Assembly: GCA_900766795.1 (NCBI GenBank)
Contig: CAAFWX010000121.1
Location: forward strand, 1 to 15,402
Source: Oscillospiraceae bacterium
GTDB lineage: Bacteria; Bacillota_A; Clostridia; Oscillospirales; Ruminococcaceae
Direction of reading: 5' to 3'
Length of the DNA: 15,402 nucleotides
Shown here: positions 7,750 to 12,481 of the stretch, piece by piece
Position numbering within the stretch: position 1 is the first letter of the stretch
Layout: the number at the start of each line of letters is the position of its first letter
Notes under the pieces: model-generated
The model's database searches: none
What the model was told of the DNA's origin: nothing
What the model saw: the letters and a program-made list of their open reading frames with translations, nothing else
Translations under genes and position numbers: made by a program

Positions 7750-7827
7750 GTCAGGAGCGCTGCGGCGAACGGTTTTTGGGCGGTCGGGCGGCGTTTTCGC
7801 ACTCTCATCGTAAAGGGTTGGATACGC

Positions 7828-8508
7828 ATGATTTTCGGAAACAGCAACAAGGTAATTAAAATTGATATTGTTGACAGTAACAACACCGTTGTTGTGTCCT
7901 CCGAAAAAGGCTTCAACTTTCCGAAGAACCTCGATTCCGATGAGGACAGCATTGTCATGATAAAGGGAAAGAAGCTTCGCGAGTTTCCCAACGATGAACG
8001 CGTTTCCCTTATAACCACGCTGAAATCCGGAGAGCGCGTGAAATATGTCGGCGTTATCACAATGTCAACAGACTTTCAGCTCAACGTCAAAATCCTGAAA
8101 TCCGGCGACACTGAGGTGCTTCAGGAGCGCAGGCGCTATTTCAAGATAAAGGTTCGCGAAAACGGCAGAGTGCTTTTCTTTATGCGCGACGAGGAAACCA
8201 TTCGCTTTGACGAGCCTCAGCCCATGGCTATCCTTGATATCAACATAGGCGGAGTGTTCATGACCGCGGACTACGAGTTTGCACAGGAGGACATTGTCTG
8301 CGTTGAGATTGACCTTTTTGTGGACTACAAGCTGAACGCCTTGGCGAAAATTCTCCGCGTCCAGCGCGACCCCGACGGCAACATCACGGGCTACGGCTGC
8401 GAGTTTCAGGGGCTTACCGCCGCGCAGGAGGACTACATCGGAAAATTCATTTACAAGGCACAGTCCGAACAGCGTCAGAAAGAGATGGCAAAATTGAATG
8501 GCGATTGA
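7828..8508 (+). CDS. YcgR-like PilZ-domain protein, probable c-di-GMP effector
   Basis: A 226-residue cytoplasmic protein with two parts. Residues about 1-95 form a beta-rich YcgR-N-like domain (IVMIKGKKLREFP, then SGERVKYVGVITM). Residues about 96-212 form a PilZ domain, the classical c-di-GMP receptor fold. The two ligand motifs are present but altered. QERRRYFKIKV gives R102-xxx-K106 where RxxxR is usual, and DINIGGVF gives D137-x-N139-xx-G142 where D/N-x-S-xx-G is usual. Binding is therefore plausible but not assured. The ribosome site is AAAGGG at 7812-7817. The gene has its own strong promoter and lies 60 nt before a diguanylate cyclase gene with no terminator between them, so both are probably cotranscribed. 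The target could be polymer secretion or motility; the window does not say which. Confidence 0.87.
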   Translation: MIFGNSNKVIKIDIVDSNNTVVVSSEKGFNFPKNLDSDEDSIVMIKGKKLREFPNDERVSLITTLKSGERVKYVGVITMSTDFQLNVKILKSGDTEVLQERRRYFKIKVRENGRVLFFMRDEETIRFDEPQPMAILDINIGGVFMTADYEFAQEDIVCVEIDLFVDYKLNALAKILRVQRDPDGNITGYGCEFQGLTAAQEDYIGKFIYKAQSEQRQKEMAKLNGD

Positions 8509-8568
8509 CCTATCTGTTCCGTAACACCTGAATTTTACATAAATTATTCTTTAGGGGGAAAAAACCAA

Positions 8569-10596
8569 ATGAGTAATGCAAAACTTAGAAGCGTACTGAC
8601 GATTATTCTTATTATATTCGCAGTACTTCCCACGCTGATTGTCGGGCTTGTGGGAACGTTTCAGATTATCGGCTATGAGAATAAGGCGAAGAACAACACC
8701 CTCGAGGTAGTTTCCTTGTCGAAGTCCTCAGCGGTTGATGAGCTGTTTTCGACCTATGTTGCAGACGTCAGCGCGCTCTCCAAGACGGACGCTGTTGTTA
8801 AGGCAGCAAAGGGCGGCAATGACGCAGACAGCGTCATCAAGGCGTTCACCAACAAGAGCACCGACATTCTCGACACGCTGATTCTCGACGCTTCGGGAAA
8901 GGTTATGGCAACCGTAAACGGAAGCAAGGGCAGCTCTTTTGAGCACTTCAACAGCGACGGAATGGACGCAGTTTCCACCGTTCTTTCGTGGGAGAACTAT
9001 GGCAAGACTGACGCGCTGTACGTTTCCAGAGAGATTTATGCCGAGCCTGAAACCAAGACGGGCGGCAAGGTGGGCTATGCCGTTATGGTTATTTCTCTCG
9101 CAGATGACAGCGGGCTTGCAAAGGCGCTCAAGGGTACATATCTCAACGGCGCGCACCTTGCGCTGGTTGACAAGAACAACAACGTGCTGAACTACGCAGG
9201 CGAGGGTACTCCCTTTGTAGCAAAGAACGGCTCCTATGATTCCGCTTTCACCGCTGAGATTACCAACATGTTCGCGCAGACCTCCAACGTTTCTGCCGAG
9301 AACAACATGGACAGCATCTACACCAATAAGAAGGGCAAGTATGCTTATGCGTGCGGAATTATCCCCAATGTAACCACATGGAGATGGGTTGGTATCGCAG
9401 AGAGCAGCACCTTCAGCGACTTCTCCTTTACCACTGTTATCATCTGCTGGGGCGTTGCAATCGTTGCATGCGCAGTGGCTTCCGTTATCGCAATCGTTAT
9501 CATCTCCAAATTCATCGGCGGTATGCATGATATGCTTAAGACCATGAACGCTATTTCCGAGGGCGAGGAGGGTGCAAGCGAAATCCGCTTTACTGTCAAG
9601 TCCAGAAAGAGCGAGCTTGGCGAGATTCAGGCTTCCTTTAACGAGCTGCTTGACGAGGTTTATCTCAGCGAGGAGCGCCACCGCACGATTGCTGAGCTGT
9701 CTGACAACATGCTTTTCGAGTGGGACTTCCACAAGGAGCGCATGTATGTTTCCCCCAACACCCTCGCAAAGTTTGATATCGACCCCACAGCGGCAACGCT
9801 TTCCAACGGTAAGTTCCTCGATTCGCTCATGAGCCCTGAGGACGCCGAGAAGTACAAGCGCGACATCAACTCCCTTCTCAAGAACAAGAACGGTTATTCC
9901 GCTGAGTATCAGCTCAGAGCAAAGAGCGGCGCGGTCATCTGGATTTCGCTTCGTGCGAACTGCATTACCGACCGTCTGGGCGAGCCGCTTCGCGTTGTCG
10001 GCGTCATGACGGATATCGACAACGAGAAGAAGCTGGAGCTTCAGCTCTCCGAGCGCGCAAGCTACGACTTCCTCTCCGGACTCTACAACCGCTCCACCTT
10101 CATTAAGCAGTTTACTCAGGAAATCGAAAGACGCGGTCAGAACAAGGTCTGCGCAATGTTCCTTGACGTCGATGATTTCAAGTTCATCAACGACCGCTTC
10201 GGACACACCGTCGGCGACGAGGTTATCAAGTTTGTTGCCGACCACATTCGCACTAAGGTTGACGACCGCGGCGGTTTCGCGGGACGCTTCGGCGGCGATG
10301 AGTTCGTGCTCTGCTTCACAAATCAGGAGGATATTGAGATTGCAGAGGACATTGCAATGAACATCATTGACGAGCTGAACATGGGTTACACCACCACCGA
10401 GGGCACTCTCATCAACGTTAAAATTTCTATCGGTATCACCTACTGCCCCGAGCACTCCGAGGAAGCAACCGAGCTTCTGTCCTTCGCTGATACGGCGATG
10501 TACTTCGTAAAGAAGAACGGTAAGATGAACTACCACGTTTACATGCCCGAGGATACGGAGAGCGGCGAGTATATCGACCCCGAGAGCGTTTTCTGA
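8569..10596 (+). CDS. Membrane diguanylate cyclase: extracytoplasmic sensor-HAMP-PAS-GGDEF
   Basis: A 675-residue membrane sensor that should make c-di-GMP from two GTP. Transmembrane helix 1 spans about residues 9-33. An extracytoplasmic dCache-like sensor follows (about 38-284, with TLILDASGKVMATV and later YAYACGIIPNVTTWRWVGIAE). Helix 2 spans about 287-317, and a HAMP-like linker about 318-362. A PAS domain with its PAC end covers about 370-490 (EYQLRAKSGAVIWISLRA, GVMTDIDNEKK). The GGDEF domain runs from about 498 to 660. The active site is intact, GRFGGDEFV with GGDEF at 575-579. DFLSGLYNRSTF and LDVDDFKFINDRFGHTVGD supply substrate and metal contacts. The inhibitory RxxD site that normally precedes GGDEF reads DRGG, so it is missing. 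There is no EAL domain. The ribosome site is AGGGGG at 8553-8558. It is partnered with the upstream PilZ gene. Confidence 0.95.
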   Translation: MSNAKLRSVLTIILIIFAVLPTLIVGLVGTFQIIGYENKAKNNTLEVVSLSKSSAVDELFSTYVADVSALSKTDAVVKAAKGGNDADSVIKAFTNKSTDILDTLILDASGKVMATVNGSKGSSFEHFNSDGMDAVSTVLSWENYGKTDALYVSREIYAEPETKTGGKVGYAVMVISLADDSGLAKALKGTYLNGAHLALVDKNNNVLNYAGEGTPFVAKNGSYDSAFTAEITNMFAQTSNVSAENNMDSIYTNKKGKYAYACGIIPNVTTWRWVGIAESSTFSDFSFTTVIICWGVAIVACAVASVIAIVIISKFIGGMHDMLKTMNAISEGEEGASEIRFTVKSRKSELGEIQASFNELLDEVYLSEERHRTIAELSDNMLFEWDFHKERMYVSPNTLAKFDIDPTAATLSNGKFLDSLMSPEDAEKYKRDINSLLKNKNGYSAEYQLRAKSGAVIWISLRANCITDRLGEPLRVVGVMTDIDNEKKLELQLSERASYDFLSGLYNRSTFIKQFTQEIERRGQNKVCAMFLDVDDFKFINDRFGHTVGDEVIKFVADHIRTKVDDRGGFAGRFGGDEFVLCFTNQEDIEIAEDIAMNIIDELNMGYTTTEGTLINVKISIGITYCPEHSEEATELLSFADTAMYFVKKNGKMNYHVYMPEDTESGEYIDPESVF

Positions 10597-10604
10597 TAAG
10601 GCTA

Positions 10605-10694
10605 TTCCGCCGAGCAGACGCTTTATAGTCGGAACGGATTCCGGCGAACAGAATATACGGCGGGGCGGACAAATGATTTGACCGCCCCCTTCTT
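10605..10694 (+). terminator. Terminator/possible attenuator between the GGDEF gene and parA-like gene
   Basis: GGGGCGG (10662-10668) pairs with CCGCCCC (10682-10688). Inside, CAAA/TTTG pairs after one A-A mismatch, leaving a TGA loop. CTTCTTTT follows directly, so this is a convincing intrinsic terminator. Upstream, CCGCCG (10607-10612) is complementary to CGGCGG (10658-10663), which overlaps the first two Gs of the terminator stem, and CGGAA/TTCCG (10630-10643) forms a small hairpin between them. The T tract abuts the ribosome site of the next gene. I see no convincing promoter between the GGDEF stop and that gene. Confidence 0.8.
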
Positions 10695-10696
10695 TT

Positions 10697-10701
10697 GGAG
10701 G
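10697..10701 (+). promoter_or_regulatory. Ribosome binding site that fixes a TTG start for the ParA-like gene
   Basis: GGAGG lies 8 nt before TTG at 10710. The longer frame from TTG at 10695 would overlap this ribosome site, whereas the start at 10710 gives MAKVIAVTNQKGG, the normal Soj/ParA N-terminus. Confidence 0.8.
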
Positions 10702-10709
10702 AATGTGTT

Positions 10710-11486
10710 TTGGCAAAGGTCATTGCTGTCACGAATCAGAAAGGCGGCGTCGGAAAGACAACAACCTGTTCCGCGCTTTGCGGCGGTCTTTGCGAGCTGG
10801 GGTACAAGGTGCTCGCGATTGACTTGGACCCGCAGGGAAACCTGAGCTTCAGCCTTGGCGTCGAGCCGGAGGATAACTTCACGATTTACGATGTGCTTAA
10901 GGGCAACTGCGAGCTGTCGGACGCTATTCTGAGCGGAGGCGTATGCGACGTTGTTCCGTCGAACATTCTGCTGTCGGGCTTGGAGCTTGAGATGACGGGC
11001 GTTGGCAGAGAATATGTCCTGCGCGAGCAGCTTGGCGAGGTGGCAAAGGAGTACGACTACATAATCCTCGACACGCCGCCTGCGCTTTCCGTGCTGACTA
11101 TTAACGCTTACACAGCGGCGGACGAGCTGGTTATTCCCATGCTGTGCGAGATTTTGTCGCTTCAGGGTATTGCGCAGCTTAAGCAGACCATCTTCGCGGT
11201 GCGGCGGTATTACAACAAAGCGCTTGTTGTCCGCGGCATACTGCTCAATAAGTACAACCCGCGCCTGACCCTTACGAGGGAGGTTGAGGAGCTTGCGGGC
11301 ATGATTGCGGGGCAGCTTGAAACCACTATCTTCAATTCCCGCATAAGCGCCAGCGTTTGCATTGCAGAGGCTCCCGCGCACGGCGAGAGTGTTATGACAT
11401 ATTCTTCCAAATCAAAGGCGGCGAAGGAGTACCGCGCGTTTGTTGCGGAGCTTATCGCACCTCACAAAAAGGCGGCGCATAACTGA
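10710..11486 (+). CDS. ParA/Soj-family ATPase
   Basis: A 258-residue ATPase of the ParA/MinD superfamily, closest in pattern to Soj. Such proteins bind DNA or membrane as ATP dimers and position chromosomes, plasmids or protein complexes. The deviant Walker A is NQKGGVGKTT with signature Lys K11 and K16. Walker A' is IDLDPQGN (D38, D40), and Walker B is IILDTPPA with D121. The C-terminal part keeps the Soj-type FNSRISASVCIAEAPAHG and then YSSKSKAAKEY. There is no N-terminal DNA-binding extension, so it is the short form, and no MinD-type amphipathic tail is obvious. It starts with TTG. The following gene overlaps by 1 nt and is not ParB but a ComFB-like protein, so chromosome partitioning is not a safe assumption. 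Positioning of a surface or signalling complex is an alternative. Confidence 0.93.
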   Translation: MAKVIAVTNQKGGVGKTTTCSALCGGLCELGYKVLAIDLDPQGNLSFSLGVEPEDNFTIYDVLKGNCELSDAILSGGVCDVVPSNILLSGLELEMTGVGREYVLREQLGEVAKEYDYIILDTPPALSVLTINAYTAADELVIPMLCEILSLQGIAQLKQTIFAVRRYYNKALVVRGILLNKYNPRLTLTREVEELAGMIAGQLETTIFNSRISASVCIAEAPAHGESVMTYSSKSKAAKEYRAFVAELIAPHKKAAHN

Positions 11487-12109
11487 TGAGCAAACCTAAG
11501 AAGCAACAACCCGAAATAGAGCCGACAAAAAAATCTGACACCGCGGCAAAGACTGTAAGTGCGGGCAGCAAGGCAAAGGGTGCAAAATCGGCGAAGCCCG
11601 CTCCCGCTAAAGATAAGCGCACTGCTAAGAAAGATGACGCTCCGAGCAGCAAGACTCCGCAGGTGCTTAAGCTTGTGGAGCCGCACGGCGACTATGTAAA
11701 TCCCGTGCTTGTGGCGGGAAAGAGCAGCATTCCGAAGCAGCTTCGCGGAGTGGAGCCGCTTTCGCGAATAATGCGCAGAGAAGCGCGGGAGATTCTCGGT
11801 GAGGATATCACCGGGCTGCCCGAGGAGCACGAGGAGGAAGTTACCATCAACCTCACCGCGGTGGCGATTGCGGAGAATGCCGCGCCGATACTGAGGCGGT
11901 TCAATGCGTGCGACTGCGAGAAGTGCGTGCATGAGTTGACAAGAATGGTGTCCGAGAAAGTGCCCGCACGCTTCGTGAAGATAAACAAGCGCGACGCGGA
12001 GCGCAATTCAGACGAGCTTACAGAGCTTAAAGAGCCGCTGAAAAAAGCGGTGGTGTCCCAGATGATACGCGTAATGCTGGTCAACAAGAAGCGCAGCTTT
12101 CACGAATAA
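11486..12109 (+). CDS. ComFB-like domain protein with basic low-complexity N-terminus
   Basis: A 207-residue protein. Residues 1-60 are rich in Lys, Ala, Ser and Pro, strongly basic and probably disordered. A linker of about 60-115 follows. Residues about 118-168 match the pattern of the ComFB (late competence) domain: INLTAVAIAEN, then FNACDCEKCVHEL with C142, C144 and C147, then VPARFVKINK. The Cys-x-Cys-xx-Cys cluster followed by a P-x-R/Y-F/Y-V strand is the family hallmark as I remember it. A 40-residue charged helix closes the protein. Cyanobacterial ComFB-type proteins have been reported as c-di-GMP receptors, which suits the neighbouring PilZ and GGDEF genes. The ATG overlaps the ParA stop (TGATG), so the two are translationally coupled. 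The assignment is by eye; a divergent family is possible. Confidence 0.75.
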   Translation: MSKPKKQQPEIEPTKKSDTAAKTVSAGSKAKGAKSAKPAPAKDKRTAKKDDAPSSKTPQVLKLVEPHGDYVNPVLVAGKSSIPKQLRGVEPLSRIMRREAREILGEDITGLPEEHEEEVTINLTAVAIAENAAPILRRFNACDCEKCVHELTRMVSEKVPARFVKINKRDAERNSDELTELKEPLKKAVVSQMIRVMLVNKKRSFHE

Positions 12110-12115
12110 ATACAG

Positions 12116-12149
12116 CCGCCTTTGGTGCAATATGCCAAGGGCGGTTTTT
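12116..12149 (+). terminator. Intrinsic terminator after the ComFB-like gene
   Basis: CCGCCTTTGG (12116-12125) pairs with CCAAGGGCGG (12135-12144), with one G-U pair and a 9-nt loop. TTTTT follows. It starts 7 nt after the TAA and should end the ParA-ComFB transcript. Confidence 0.92.
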
Positions 12150-12331
12150 GCTGCTTTGTTTTTTGGAGTGGTTTCGGCGGACTTTTGCTTGCTTTACTTG
12201 TGGTGAGGCAGAAAAAATCTCCCTTTTGCACAAATTCAACATCGAAATTTCTACTTGCGCGGACGTAGAAAAAAATCAAAAATAAGCCGGAAAAATTGGA
12301 CGATGATTAGAAAATAATCTTGATTAACCCC
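12150..12331. other. AT-rich intergenic stretch upstream of the rpoB promoter
   Basis: There is no credible gene here: no open frame with a ribosome site. It holds an inverted repeat TTTCTAC/GTAGAAA (12248-12254, 12265-12271; 10-nt loop), A tracts around 12269-12286, and a GATTA-GAAAA-TAATC palindrome (12305-12319) followed by another GATTA (12322-12326) just before the -35 box. The last could be an operator or UP-like element, but nothing proves it. Confidence 0.5.
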
Positions 12332-12360
12332 TTGACAGATTGACAATACTGTGATATAAT
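12332..12360 (+). promoter_or_regulatory. Very strong sigma-A promoter for rpoB
   Basis: Perfect TTGACA (12332-12337), a 17-nt spacer, and perfect TATAAT (12355-12360) preceded by TGA, which makes it an extended -10 promoter. A second TTGACA overlaps the spacer at 12340-12345 but has no good -10 at proper distance. The expected transcript start is near 12367. Confidence 0.93.
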
Positions 12361-12395
12361 AATAAACTGTATCATAATGGATTTGTGCGCGAAAA

Positions 12396-12438
12396 GTGCG
12401 GAAAACTCGGTTTTTCTTCGATTTTTTCCGTGTTTTTT
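12396..12438 (+). promoter_or_regulatory. Attenuator-like hairpin in the rpoB leader
   Basis: In the ~115-nt untranslated leader, CGGAAAA (12399-12405) pairs with TTTTCCG (12424-12430). TCG/CGA (12407-12409, 12419-12421) continues the stem across a small internal loop. G-U pairs extend it outward, and TTTTTT follows at 12433-12438. It resembles a weak, T-rich intrinsic terminator placed before the rpoB ribosome site (AAGGAG, 12465-12470). The function is inferred. Confidence 0.4.
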
Positions 12439-12481
12439 CTCACACTTCCTGACTGCATTATTATAAGGAGTGAAAAAGCCG

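Noticed and set aside
7692..7827. c-di-GMP riboswitch in the PilZ leader
   Set aside because: The attractive context is not matched by sequence: I cannot find the conserved GEMM-I core or a class II pseudoknot layout, so only an unassigned leader hairpin is claimed.
8505..8541. TTGACC near the end of the PilZ gene as a -35 box for the cyclase gene
   Set aside because: No acceptable -10 box lies 16-18 nt downstream, so readthrough from the PilZ promoter is the simpler reading.
8728..10716. Minus-strand open frame of 662 codons opposite the diguanylate cyclase
   Set aside because: Same effect: antisense to a convincing GGDEF gene, low-complexity Val/Leu/Ala translation, and no ribosome site that would favour it.
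12245..12272. AAATTTCTACT...GTAGAAA resembles the stem of a Cas12a CRISPR repeat
   Set aside because: Only one copy exists, the loop is 10 nt rather than about 4-5, there are no spacers and no cas genes nearby. It is probably a chance AT-rich inverted repeat.
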